Source: Campylobacter showae (GTDB lineage Bacteria > Campylobacterota > Campylobacteria > Campylobacterales > Campylobacteraceae). Taken from it: 64,000 bases of DNA. Shown piece after piece: positions 7,972 through 16,770 of this stretch (the stretch's first letter is position 1; each line of letters begins with the position of its first letter). Where the stretch lies: the NCBI RefSeq assembly GCF_900699785.1, contig NZ_LR535679.1, positions 868,001 to 932,000 on the forward strand. The letters are read 5' to 3'. The position numbers and the translations under genes were made by a program. The notes beneath the pieces are model-generated. The model did no database searches, had not been told where the DNA came from, and worked only from the letters and a program-made list of their open reading frames with translations.

Positions 7972-10416
7972 TATCGTCGCGGGCCTATCAAACGCCGTTA
8001 CGCTCGGCAGTTCGCCTTTAAATTTCTCTATCTGCGCCATGCTCGTGTGCGCGGTGTTGCTTTGCGATAGCTGCGAGCTCGGTACGTCCCTCGTTAGCAC
8101 GTTTATGTTGCCGTGTTTGCATAGGCTTTTCTCGCCCCAGACGGCTGGATCGTACCATGCGCCCTCGCTCACGATCACGACGTTATCTTGCGCGGTATCG
8201 CTTACCAGCGCGCCGCAGAGGATCTCGCCTCGGTCGTTGTATATCCTTACTACGTCGCCCGTTTTGATGCCGCGCGCCTTTGCCGTGGCGGGGCTAATTA
8301 GCGCGGGTTCGCGGCCTGCGATCTCGGCGTAGTTGCGGATGAGCGAGCTGTTTAGCTGCGAATGGAGTCTAAATTTAGAGTGCGCGCCGCTGATGGCGAT
8401 AGGATACTTGCTCACGTCGCCGCCCAGCCACTCAAACGGCTCCATCCACGTCGCGTGCGGCGGGCAGTCGGCGTAACCTAGCTTTTCGACCGCCTCGGAG
8501 TAGAGCTCGATCTTGCCCGACGGGGTTTTTAGCGCGTTTTTCTCGGGATCGGCGCGGAAGTCCGCGTAGTTTGTGAAGTACCGCTTTTTCTCATCGATCT
8601 TATCAAATTTGACGTAGCCTTTTTGCCAAAACTCCTCAAATTTAGGCATCGCTATGCCCATGCCCTCGGCTTGCTTGGCGGCGTTTTCGTAGATCTCGCG
8701 CACCCACTCAAGCTCCGTTTTACCCTCGCTAAAGGCCTGCTCGTACTCCTCGCTCCACTGCGCGCAGATGAGCCGCGCGATCTCAAAGTCGCTCTTACTC
8801 TCGCCCGCGGGCTTTACTAGCGGCTTAATCGCAAAGAGGTACTCGCTAGTCGAGTTTGCAAACTCTATGTCCGTGCGCTCGCACTCTAGCGCTGCCGGCA
8901 GCACGATGTCGCTGAGCCTCGCCGTACTCGTCCAAAAGGGCTCGGTAGTGATGATCGCTTCGATCTTTTTCATCGCTGCGACCGCGCGGTTGGTGTCGGG
9001 ATGGCGGGTGAAGGTCGAGCCGTTGGCGTTAAACATCACGCGGATGTGCGGCATGACGTATTTTTTGCCGTTGCGCTCGATTTCTTTGCCCGGCTCCATG
9101 ATCGCGTCTATGAGTCTGCTGTTTGGTATCTCGTGGTATTTGGCCTTAGCCAGCTTGCCTTGCGGGGCGACATATTTTTCGTTTACCGCGGGATTAAAAG
9201 CCTGAAGCTTTGGCGCGATGAAGCTAATGTCGGCGTTTTTATGCATCTGATCGTTCATCACGTAGCCGCGCCCAGTCTTGCCGATGTCGCCTAGCATCGC
9301 AGCCAGCGTGATGAGCGCCCAGTACGCCATCTCGCCGTGGTGCTGTCGCTGTATCGCGTAGCCGGTAACTATAAGCGTGTCTTTTTTAGCTAGCGTATCG
9401 GCTAGGCTTTTTAGCTCCTTTTCGCTCACGCCGCAAATTTTACTCGCCCACGCAAGATCCTTTTTCACGCCGTCTTTCGCGCCCGTGAAATACTCTTTAA
9501 ATTTATCAAACCCAACCGTGTAGCGCTCAATAAATTCTTTGTCGTAAAGCCCGTTTTCGTAAAGATAATCGCAAAGCCCGATCAGCATTGCCGTATCGGT
9601 GCATGGGCGCACGGCAAGATAGTGCGCGCCGAAATACTCCGCCGTTTCGTTGCGGTAAACGTCGACGCTGTAAATTTTCATCTCGCCTTTTTTAAATTTT
9701 TCTTTCATAATCTCGTAGTAGGCGTAGGAGTTATGCATCGGTACGCCGATGGCGATCTTGTTTGAGACGACTGGGTTCGTACCCCAAAACACGATCGTTT
9801 TAGCCTCCTTTACCACGCCTTCCCAGCGCGTAGGATTATGCGTCGGATCGATTGAACCGGTCACGTGGGGCAAAAACGCCGTCGCCGCGCCGTATGAATA
9901 GCCGCCAAGCTCGCTCACGTAGCCTCCTAGCGCGTTTAGCATGCGCTTTGCGGTGCGCTGTGAGTGGCCGACCTTGCCTAGGCTGCCCCACTGATAAAGC
10001 TGCCCGTAAATGGCCTCAGAGCCGTATTTGTCGAAGTTTTCTTTTAAAATTTTGGCGCTTAGCTTTATCGCCTCGTCCCAGCTAACGCGCACGAAGGGCT
10101 CTTTGCCGCGAAGCTCCGGTTTTGGATTTGAGGGATCGGCTAGGAAGCTTTTGCGCACGTATGGGTATTTTACGCGCGTTTCGTTTTGGATGTGATCGCT
10201 TAGGGCGTTGTTTAGCACCGTTGGCATCGCGTCGCCCTCAAAGGGCTCGGTGCCGACAACCCTGCCACCGATGGTTTTTACGTAAAACGCGCCGAATTTA
10301 TTCGCGCAAAGCCCCATCTGTTCGTCAAATATCGCCTGCGCCGCCGCGTCAAACTGCTTTGCCTGCGCTGATGCCGCCGCCAGCGCGCCTAGTTTTAGAA
10401 AATCTCGTCTTTTCAT
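7963..10416 (-). CDS. Periplasmic TMAO/DMSO reductase, molybdopterin oxidoreductase of the DMSO reductase family
   Basis: 817 residues. The N-terminus MKRRDFLKLGALAAASAQA is a twin-arginine signal, so the folded cofactor-loaded enzyme is exported to the periplasm. There are no N-terminal cysteines for an Fe-S cluster. The motif GGYSYGAATAFLPHVTG places a serine at about S174 as the likely molybdenum ligand, as in TorA, DorA and BisC. Later molybdopterin-binding segments include VFWGTNP, VMFNANGS, PLVKPAGESKSDFEIA and TGDVVRIYNDRGE. In C. jejuni the related enzyme Cj0264c uses TMAO and DMSO and has a neighbouring c-type cytochrome; none is seen here. It probably supports respiration at low oxygen. 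Exact substrate is inferred. Confidence 0.85.
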   Translation of the reverse strand: MKRRDFLKLGALAAASAQAKQFDAAAQAIFDEQMGLCANKFGAFYVKTIGGRVVGTEPFEGDAMPTVLNNALSDHIQNETRVKYPYVRKSFLADPSNPKPELRGKEPFVRVSWDEAIKLSAKILKENFDKYGSEAIYGQLYQWGSLGKVGHSQRTAKRMLNALGGYVSELGGYSYGAATAFLPHVTGSIDPTHNPTRWEGVVKEAKTIVFWGTNPVVSNKIAIGVPMHNSYAYYEIMKEKFKKGEMKIYSVDVYRNETAEYFGAHYLAVRPCTDTAMLIGLCDYLYENGLYDKEFIERYTVGFDKFKEYFTGAKDGVKKDLAWASKICGVSEKELKSLADTLAKKDTLIVTGYAIQRQHHGEMAYWALITLAAMLGDIGKTGRGYVMNDQMHKNADISFIAPKLQAFNPAVNEKYVAPQGKLAKAKYHEIPNSRLIDAIMEPGKEIERNGKKYVMPHIRVMFNANGSTFTRHPDTNRAVAAMKKIEAIITTEPFWTSTARLSDIVLPAALECERTDIEFANSTSEYLFAIKPLVKPAGESKSDFEIARLICAQWSEEYEQAFSEGKTELEWVREIYENAAKQAEGMGIAMPKFEEFWQKGYVKFDKIDEKKRYFTNYADFRADPEKNALKTPSGKIELYSEAVEKLGYADCPPHATWMEPFEWLGGDVSKYPIAISGAHSKFRLHSQLNSSLIRNYAEIAGREPALISPATAKARGIKTGDVVRIYNDRGEILCGALVSDTAQDNVVIVSEGAWYDPAVWGEKSLCKHGNINVLTRDVPSSQLSQSNTAHTSMAQIEKFKGELPSVTAFDRPATIEA

Positions 10417-10647
10417 GATTCTGCCTTAAATTTAAATTTGGTGGTTGATTTGGTTTAAATTTAGCGGGATTTATTATGTCGAACTTTGCATCGTTTACCT
10501 TTAAACGTATTACGCGACCTCGCGCCTTAGCGATAATTTTACGAAATTTAGGCTTAATTCTCGTTTTAAAGGCTTTTTTAAAAATAGCGTAAATTTAGGC
10601 CAAATTTGATAATATCTCATCAAAATTTGAAAATTTAAAGGAAGCAA

Positions 10648-11217
10648 ATGTCAAATTTAAAAGCCGACTTTGAGATAAAGCCTAGCGCCGAGTATAAAGC
10701 CATGACGCGCGAGGTAGGCAAGATAGTCTATAAGGGCGATAAATTTATGCGAAACATACGTATATGCGACTTTACGGCGTCGGCTCTTGGCATGTTTTTT
10801 ATCACGCTTTTGTGCGTCAAATTTTACTTCAGGGAGCTTAGCGACTTGCTTAGAGATTACGGTTTTAGCGGCGTGAAAAATCTAGCCTACCTATCGTGGA
10901 TGGCCGCGTTTTTTACTCTGCTCTACGCTACTGGACTGCGGCCTTGGCTGCTTACTCGCGCGCTGATAAATAAAGCAAACTACGGCGAATTCGGGCAAAA
11001 AAGCGTGATCTTAGAGGATGAGTTTTTCGTGCAAAAAAGCAAATTCGGCGAGGGTAGATATTTTTATAACGCCATCAGCGATGCCCGCTACGTCGGTAAT
11101 TTCCTCGTCGTTATCATCGCAAACTCCATGTTTTGTACCGTGCCGCGCGAGGCTTTCGCAGACGGCGGGGCGGAGTTTTTAAGCGAGATAAAAAAGCGCG
11201 CGGGACTAGACGCTTAA
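10648..11217 (+). CDS. YcxB-like membrane protein
   Basis: 189 residues. Two hydrophobic segments lie at about residues 45-65 and 85-103, with a soluble C-terminal half (FGQKSVILEDEFFVQKSKFGEGRYFYNAISDARYVGNFLVV...). That arrangement resembles the YcxB-like family of two-helix proteins with a small C-terminal beta domain, whose function is unknown. The start ATG follows TTTAAAGGAAGCAA. It is 20 bases upstream of the zinc-motif gene, so the two are probably cotranscribed. The family match is by pattern only. Confidence 0.55.
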   Translation: MSNLKADFEIKPSAEYKAMTREVGKIVYKGDKFMRNIRICDFTASALGMFFITLLCVKFYFRELSDLLRDYGFSGVKNLAYLSWMAAFFTLLYATGLRPWLLTRALINKANYGEFGQKSVILEDEFFVQKSKFGEGRYFYNAISDARYVGNFLVVIIANSMFCTVPREAFADGGAEFLSEIKKRAGLDA

Positions 11218-11237
11218 AATAAAATTTAGGATTTAAA

Positions 11238-13154
11238 ATGAGCGAATTTGACGAGTTAAATTTACACGAGCCGTTTTTAAAAGGGCTGCGAAATCTAGTA
11301 AGCGGCAACCAAGCTAAGCCTGAGGATTTGGTAGAAATTTCGCACGAAATTTTTGATTTTGAAGCGACGGCGACCGTGACGTGGGAGTTTTACGGCAAGC
11401 GCGAAGAGAGCAAGATAGCAGGCGGCCAAAAGGAGCAGATACACTTCGGCGACGACGCGCGCGGCTACGAAAATCACGCCAGAGAGTGCTTGCTGCAGGC
11501 TAGAGATAGCGCCGATCTGCACGAGATTTTACTCGCCGAGCTACGCCAAGACGCAAAAGAAGCCGTCGCTAAATCAGGCGGCACGGTTAGGTATTACGAT
11601 TTTAAGCCATTTAGCATGAGCGAGCGCTGCGGCAACTGCGGCGGCGACGGGCAGACGAGATGCGGCGAGTGCGGCGGACGAGGCAAAAAAACCTGCTCCA
11701 GCTGCGGCGGACGCGGACGACAAAGCTGCTCTACGTGCGGCGGCAGCGGCGGCGTAAATCGCCCTCACACCCAGTATAACTCGAACGGCAGCACCTACGT
11801 GACGTATCGCTACGAGAGCTGTTCATCGTGCGGCGGTAGCGGTTCAAGTACCTGCTACGGCTGCTCGGGATCTGGCACGGTAAGGTGCGGCGGCTGCGGC
11901 GGGTCCGGCTACGTGCAGTGCGCCCAGTGTAGCGGACACGGATACTTTACTACGGTAGCAAACATCGGCGCCTACGCGAAACCCAGCGTAAATTTACGCA
12001 TAAAATCGCGCGCCTACGCCGACGAGCTTTTGGATTTTTTATGCGCTCGCAGCTGTAAATTTATCTCACAGACGATACCTTTTTATCAAGACGAAGAGAG
12101 CGGCGGGGAGGATTCGCACCTGTTTTCTTACGTAGGTTCTAGCGCGATAACGAGGCTAAATTTTATACTGCTGGGCAAGGAGTACGAGGCGGTGGGCTTT
12201 AGCAACCCACCCTACGCCTTTATCAGACCGCCGTTTTTCGACGATCTTTTTGCGGACGAGATAATGATACTAGAAAAGATTGACGCCGACGGTAAGATAA
12301 CTAGGCGCGAGGCGTTTAAATTTTTCACGCGCTACTGCTCGCAGCCCGCTCTAGACTCCGCGCTAAAGCGTATCGCTAAAACAGACGGCGCGCAAAACGA
12401 GGCCGCAAACGCCGTGATAGAGGCCTGCGACGGCTACGTCTCAAGAGGCGCGGCGAGCAAACTAGGCGAAACGATGAAAAAGTGCCTAAACAAAATCTCC
12501 CCCGTTTACTCGCCCGCGGTTTGGTTTGGGCTGGGCTCACTATTTTGGGTACTTGCGCTGGTTTTTACGGCGGGATTTTTGGGCGAAAATTTAGCCGATC
12601 GCTACATCATGGCGCCTATTTATACGCTTATATTTTTGGCTATTTGCGCGGGCACAGCTTGGTGCGTCTTAGCGCCTCTTAGCGCGCTGGTTACGCTATT
12701 TCGCCGAAGCAGCGTACCCAAAGAGTACCGCCAAAGCATGCGAAACAAAGAGGCTTTTTCGCTGTTTTTTAAAATTTTAGCGGGCTTTGGAGCCCTCGGC
12801 GCGATCTACGGCGCGATATCGAGCTTCGGTTACGCTCCGACTCTTATGCAGCTTGACGAGCGCTTTGAGGCATCGCGCAGCCTGGAGGCCAAATTTCGCG
12901 AGATGACGGCTAAATTTGACGGCTCAAACGAGACGGCGCGCGAAACAAACTCCACCGCCGCCGCCAAAACCGCGCCTCAGGTGACGCAAAAAGATAAAAT
13001 TTTATACGTGCAAAAGGCTATCGGCGTCAAAGCCGACGGCATCATGGGCGCGCGCACGCTCAAAAAGGCGCAGGAGTTTTTGGACGCAAATTTAACGAGC
13101 GCGGATGAAATTTACGAAGCGATAAAGGCAAAAGAAGCAAGCTGCGGAAAATAA
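11238..13154 (+). CDS. Membrane protein with eight DnaJ-type CxxCxGxG zinc motifs and a C-terminal peptidoglycan-binding-like domain
   Basis: 638 residues. Eight CxxCxGxG-type motifs begin at C131, C142, C153, C164, C195, C206, C217 and C228: two blocks of four split by a 27-residue polar loop. DnaJ itself has four and binds two zinc ions. There is no J-domain. Residues about 420-530 hold three hydrophobic segments (FGLGSLFWVLALVFTAGF, IYTLIFLAICAGTAW, FFKILAGFGALGAIYGAI). The tail (VQKAIGVKADGIMGARTLKKAQ) resembles peptidoglycan-binding domain 1. An acidic segment near residue 348 (IDADGKITRREAF) looks EF-hand/TerB-like. Function unknown; envelope protein quality control is one inference. 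Confidence 0.65.
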   Translation: MSEFDELNLHEPFLKGLRNLVSGNQAKPEDLVEISHEIFDFEATATVTWEFYGKREESKIAGGQKEQIHFGDDARGYENHARECLLQARDSADLHEILLAELRQDAKEAVAKSGGTVRYYDFKPFSMSERCGNCGGDGQTRCGECGGRGKKTCSSCGGRGRQSCSTCGGSGGVNRPHTQYNSNGSTYVTYRYESCSSCGGSGSSTCYGCSGSGTVRCGGCGGSGYVQCAQCSGHGYFTTVANIGAYAKPSVNLRIKSRAYADELLDFLCARSCKFISQTIPFYQDEESGGEDSHLFSYVGSSAITRLNFILLGKEYEAVGFSNPPYAFIRPPFFDDLFADEIMILEKIDADGKITRREAFKFFTRYCSQPALDSALKRIAKTDGAQNEAANAVIEACDGYVSRGAASKLGETMKKCLNKISPVYSPAVWFGLGSLFWVLALVFTAGFLGENLADRYIMAPIYTLIFLAICAGTAWCVLAPLSALVTLFRRSSVPKEYRQSMRNKEAFSLFFKILAGFGALGAIYGAISSFGYAPTLMQLDERFEASRSLEAKFREMTAKFDGSNETARETNSTAAAKTAPQVTQKDKILYVQKAIGVKADGIMGARTLKKAQEFLDANLTSADEIYEAIKAKEASCGK

Positions 13155-13183
13155 TTACTTATATCTCATTTTAGGAGGATAAA

Positions 13184-13519
13184 ATGCCAAAAATCAACTG
13201 GGACGGAAGGTCTGCGGGCAACGGCGCTTGGGTATACGAGGGCAACGAGCTCAAGCCAAAATACGGCGCAACCACGCACAATACCTTTGAATTTGACGGC
13301 GGCGTGCTAAAGCCCAAAACAGGAGCCAACTCCTCTAACACATTTGAGTTTGACGGCAAAAAAATAAAACCCAAATACGGCGCAAACTCAAGCAACACTT
13401 GGGTGATACAAGGCAACGTCGTCAAGCCTGATTTTGGTTCAAACTCGAGCAACACCTACGACATAAACGGAGCCCCTATCGCCGTCATCATAGGGCAAGT
13501 CTGCCTAAAACTGTGGTAG
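13184..13519 (+). CDS. Small protein made of four 19-residue repeats, function unknown
   Basis: 111 residues after an unusually good ribosome site (TAGGAGGATAAA). From residue 16 the protein has four consecutive units of exactly 19 residues with consensus aromatic-x-aromatic/I-x-G-x-x-hydrophobic-K-P-K/D-x-G-A/S-x-x-x-N-T (for example FEFDGGVLKPKTGANSSNT). A hydrophobic tail IAVIIGQVCLKLW follows. The regular glycine, KPK and SSNT spacing suggests a short beta-strand solenoid. There is no signal peptide. It lies 29 bases after the zinc-motif gene, so the same transcript is likely. I do not recognise the family. Confidence 0.6.
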   Translation: MPKINWDGRSAGNGAWVYEGNELKPKYGATTHNTFEFDGGVLKPKTGANSSNTFEFDGKKIKPKYGANSSNTWVIQGNVVKPDFGSNSSNTYDINGAPIAVIIGQVCLKLW

Positions 13520-13593
13520 CACGAGGTAAATTTGGCGAGTGCGTGAAATACGCTCAAATCGCATTCGCCCCTTTTTTGGCGCGCGATTGCGGT

Positions 13594-13717
13594 AAATTTG
13601 ACTCGGCTTAAATTTAGCGCTCAATTTTAGCAACCGCCGCAAACTAAAATTTAAAATAGATCCGCGTTTTTGTCGCTACTTTAGACGTATTCCATCGCCC
13701 GAGCGATACGCTGCGCC
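13594..13717. repeat. 124-bp direct repeat of the DJ-1/PfpI pseudogene 3' end (partner 14367-14490)
   Basis: The two stretches align without gaps at a constant offset of 773 bases and differ at 9 of 124 positions by eye (about 93% identity). Read on the minus strand, 13651-13717 encodes QRIARAMEYV, an extra stop, then SSDKNADLF and a stop, the same tail as the pseudogene. The copies flank the small membrane protein gene at 13894. Confidence 0.9.
13651..13717 (-). pseudogene. Fragment of a DJ-1/PfpI family gene (last ~22 codons)
   Basis: This remnant encodes only the C-terminal end of the family protein and carries an internal TAA (complement of 13681-13683) where the partner at 14454 has a cysteine codon. 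Nothing related is seen beyond 13717. It is a non-functional relic of partial duplication or of a deletion after a longer duplication. Confidence 0.75.
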
Positions 13718-13893
13718 CGTTTATTTATCATTTTTACTTGCTTTTTGGATGGATTTTACGCGAATTTTGGTTAAATTTCGTCTTAAATTTTATAGTGGAC
13801 TTTTGATTTGAATTTTAAAAGCAAATTTTTGATATAAATCATCAGAATTTTACGCTAATTATGATAACATTTCCCAAAAATAAAGGAGAAAAG

Positions 13894-14151
13894 ATGAGCC
13901 ATAATCACGAGACCGTATCTAAACAAAAACATCCGACCAACAAGCTAGTTCGCATCTGCGACGCCGTCGCTATCGCGTTTTACATCATCATCGTAGGCGG
14001 CTTTTACCTCTACATCAGCCGCAACGTCGGCGTGCAATACGACTACTACGAAAAGCCTTTTGTTTTTTGCCTGCCGTATGTTATTTGGTTTGCGACGACG
14101 CTAGCGATGATTTACGTTGCCTTGGTGCGCGAAAAGCTTAAAACGCTCTAA
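13894..14151 (+). CDS. Small membrane protein, function unknown
   Basis: 85 residues from ATG 13894, chosen over the in-frame ATG 13861 because AAAGGAGAAAAG precedes it directly. The N-terminus is hydrophilic and lysine/histidine-rich (MSHNHETVSKQKHPTNK). Two transmembrane segments follow (about residues 22-43 and 58-76). There is no recognisable domain. It stands alone between the two copies of the DJ-1 3' end repeat and may have arrived with that rearrangement. Confidence 0.55.
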   Translation: MSHNHETVSKQKHPTNKLVRICDAVAIAFYIIIVGGFYLYISRNVGVQYDYYEKPFVFCLPYVIWFATTLAMIYVALVREKLKTL

Positions 14152-14423
14152 ACGACGATAAATCTGCCCCAAAAAACCGCTGAATTTATAAAATTTGCGA
14201 TTTTTGGCAGTAAAATTTGCATTGTTTTGGATTATTTACTTGTTTTTAGCCATAAATCAGAAATCTTCCGACTATCAGACTAAATTTGCACTTTTTATAC
14301 CCGTGCTTTTGAACGGCTAATTTTGTAAATTCGTTTTTTACGCATTTTTTTAGGCACGGTGCCTCGAAATTTGACTCGGCTTAAATTTAGCGCTCAATTT
14401 TAGCAACCGTCGCGAACTAAAAT

Positions 14424-15020
14424 TTAAAACAGATCCGCGTTTTTGTCGCTATTGCAGACATACTCCATCGCTCGAGCGATACGCTGCGCCTCGTCTCGTC
14501 CGTGCATATCGGCGATAAAACCCAGAGCCGCGTCGATACCCGCACTCACGCCCGAGCTAGCCTAAAATTTCCCGCTAGCGCACCGCCCGGCCGCGCGTAT
14601 CCAGCGCACGTCCAAAGCCTCCGAGATCGCCCACTGCCAAGATAGCTTATTGCTAGTAGCCTCAATACCGTCCAAAAGTCCTGTTTTAGCTAGCAAAACC
14701 GAGCCCGTACACGCCGTGATCACGTACTCGTGTCTGCGCGCTAGCTCGCCCAAAATAGCGATAAACTCGCCCTCATGCGCAAGCTGTCTCGCCGCAAAAC
14801 CGCCCGGCACGAGCAAGACGTCAAATTTAACCATCTCATCTAGCTTTCGCGTCCAAATTTTAGCGCTCGCGCTACTACCCACGAGCCCGCCCTCAACCGA
14901 AAAATACTCTATCTCGTAGCATTTTTGCTCGCCCTCTCGAGCCCGAGATAGCGCCTCGGCAGGCCCCAGCGCGTCCATCATAGTAAATCCGTCAAAAAGC
15001 AAAACGTTTAGCGCCTTCAT
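14424..15020 (-). pseudogene. DJ-1/PfpI family protein gene interrupted by one in-frame TAG
   Basis: The frame from ATG 15020 reads a typical DJ-1/PfpI glutamine-amidotransferase-like protein: NVLLFDGFTMMDALGPAE, LLVPGGFAARQL and the nucleophile region ITACTGSVLLAKTGLL. At 14562-14564 a TAG interrupts the sequence after ASGKF. Translation beyond it stays in frame for 46 residues (ASSGVSAGIDAALGFIADMHGRDEAQ...) to a TAA at 14424. Relatives have an aromatic residue at the stop position, so one base change from a TAC, TAT or TGG codon explains it. The 152-residue product would lack the conserved C-terminal helices. A sequencing error or amber suppression are alternatives. Confidence 0.85.
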
Positions 15021-15141
15021 AGCGATCCTTTGTCAAATTTAGCCCAAATTTGATTACGAGCGGCTAAAATTTAATGAGATTTTTCGCATTTACGAGGTAA
15101 AATTACAAAATCATTTTAAATCAAATTTTTAAGGAAAAACG

Positions 15142-16770
15142 ATGCTAAGCGACAGAGAAATAGAAGCGAGCGCAAAGCCGCAAAATATCGTAAAAATCGG
15201 CGCAAAACTGGGGCTAGGCGAGGAGGCGCTAGACACCTTCGGTAAGCTAAAAGCCAAGATCGAGCCGCGACTAGGCAGCGCGTCCGGCGCAAATCTCATC
15301 CTAGTTACCGCGACCAATCCGACGCCGTACGGCGAGGGCAAAACGACCGTGACCGTCGGGCTATCAGACGGCTTAGCGCGTATCGGCAAACGCGTGTGCG
15401 CCGCGCTTAGAGAGCCGAGCCTGGGGCCGGTTTTCGGTATAAAGGGCGGAGCGACGGGCGGCGGCTACTCGCAAGTGACGCCTAGCGAGGATATCAACCT
15501 GCACTTTAACGGCGACTTTCACGCTATCACCTCGGCAAATAACCTCATCGCGGCGATGCTAGATAATCACATCCACCACGGCAACGCCCTAAATATCGAC
15601 CCTGCGCGCGTCGTTTTCAAGCGCTGCATGGATATGAACGACCGCTCGCTAAGAGAGATCGAGATCGGCCTTGAAAAGAGCAATAAATTTACCCGCAAGG
15701 ACGGCTTCGTAATCACCGCCGCTAGCGAAATAATGGCGATCCTATGCCTAGCAACCGACCTAAAAAATCTAAAAGAGCGCGTCGAAAATATCGTCGTCGC
15801 CTACGATAAAGAGGGCGGTCTCGTGCGCGCAAAATCCCTAAACTGCGCCGACGCCGTCTGCGTACTGCTAAAAGAGGCGATAAAACCAAACCTCGTGCAG
15901 ACGCTTGAGGGTACGCCCGTGCTCATCCACGGCGGACCGTTTGCAAACATCGCGCACGGCTGCAACAGCGTGATCGCGACCAAAACGGCGCTAAATTTAG
16001 CGGACTACGTCGTAACCGAGGCGGGTTTTGGCGCTGAGCTGGGAGCGCAAAAATTCCTCGATATCAAGTGCCGCACCGCAGGTCTCGCGCCAAAATGCGT
16101 CGTGCTAGTAAGCACCGTCCGCTCGCTAAAATATAACGGCGGTTGCGACAAAGACGGTATCTCGCAGCCAAATTTAGACGCGCTAAAGCTAGGCGGCGAA
16201 AACCTAAAAGCCCATATAGAAAATCTCAAAAACTTTAACCAAAACGTCATCGTCGCGCTAAATAAATTCGCCTCGGACGCGGACGACGAGATCGCCCACG
16301 TACGCGCTCTTTGCGAGGAGTCTGGGGCTGAGTTTAGCGTGTGCGAGGGCTTTTTAAAGGGAAGTGCGGGCACGGAGGATCTAGCCAAAAAAGTCGCGCA
16401 AATCTGCGAAAAACCGGCTCGCGAGATAAACTTTACCTACGACCCCGCCGACCCCGTCAAAACCAAGATCGAAAAGATCGCGACTAAAATTTACGGCGCC
16501 AAAGACGTCGTCTTTAGCCCGCGCGCGCAGGAGGATCTGGCCGAGATTTCGCGCCTAGGCTTTGAGAGTATGCCCGTTTGCGTCGCAAAGACGCAGTATA
16601 GCTTTAGCTCGGATGCTAAGCTACTAGGACGGCCGAAGGGCTTTAGCTTCGAGGTTAGCGCGCTTGAGATCAGGGGCGGAGCGGGCTTTATCGTGGCGGT
16701 TAGCGGATCGACTATGCTGATGCCGGGACTGCCTAAAGTGCCTGCCGCCGAGCATATGAGAGTGGAGTAA
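15142..16770 (+). CDS. fhs: Formate-tetrahydrofolate ligase
   Basis: 542 residues, near the family's 550-560. It makes 10-formyl-tetrahydrofolate from formate, ATP and tetrahydrofolate, feeding one-carbon units to purines and initiator tRNA formylation. The ATP site motif TPYGEGKTT is at residues 61-69. Other hallmarks are REPSLGPVFGIKGGATGGGYSQV, NLHFNGDFHAI, HGGPFANIAHGCNS and VTEAGFGAELGAQKF. The ATG follows TAAGGAAAAACG. It is a single-gene unit closed by the hairpin at 16837-16877. Confidence 0.97.
   Translation: MLSDREIEASAKPQNIVKIGAKLGLGEEALDTFGKLKAKIEPRLGSASGANLILVTATNPTPYGEGKTTVTVGLSDGLARIGKRVCAALREPSLGPVFGIKGGATGGGYSQVTPSEDINLHFNGDFHAITSANNLIAAMLDNHIHHGNALNIDPARVVFKRCMDMNDRSLREIEIGLEKSNKFTRKDGFVITAASEIMAILCLATDLKNLKERVENIVVAYDKEGGLVRAKSLNCADAVCVLLKEAIKPNLVQTLEGTPVLIHGGPFANIAHGCNSVIATKTALNLADYVVTEAGFGAELGAQKFLDIKCRTAGLAPKCVVLVSTVRSLKYNGGCDKDGISQPNLDALKLGGENLKAHIENLKNFNQNVIVALNKFASDADDEIAHVRALCEESGAEFSVCEGFLKGSAGTEDLAKKVAQICEKPAREINFTYDPADPVKTKIEKIATKIYGAKDVVFSPRAQEDLAEISRLGFESMPVCVAKTQYSFSSDAKLLGRPKGFSFEVSALEIRGGAGFIVAVSGSTMLMPGLPKVPAAEHMRVE

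Larger units (their letters stand above)
13520..13893. other. Intergenic region with a DJ-1/PfpI gene fragment
   Basis: No intact gene. Bases 13594-13717 are a diverged copy of 14367-14490 (see repeat). The rest is AT-rich and full of AAATTT. A ribosome site AAAGGAGAAAAG sits just before ATG 13894. Confidence 0.7.

Noticed and set aside
11574-11768. Alanine-rich 64-codon frame antisense to the zinc-motif region
   Set aside because: It is the complement of the repeated Cys-Gly codons and contains little else.
13594-14490. Possible transposon flanked by 124-bp direct repeats
   Set aside because: No transposase or terminal inverted repeats lie between the copies, and the repeat is a gene 3' end. 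Partial gene duplication explains it better.
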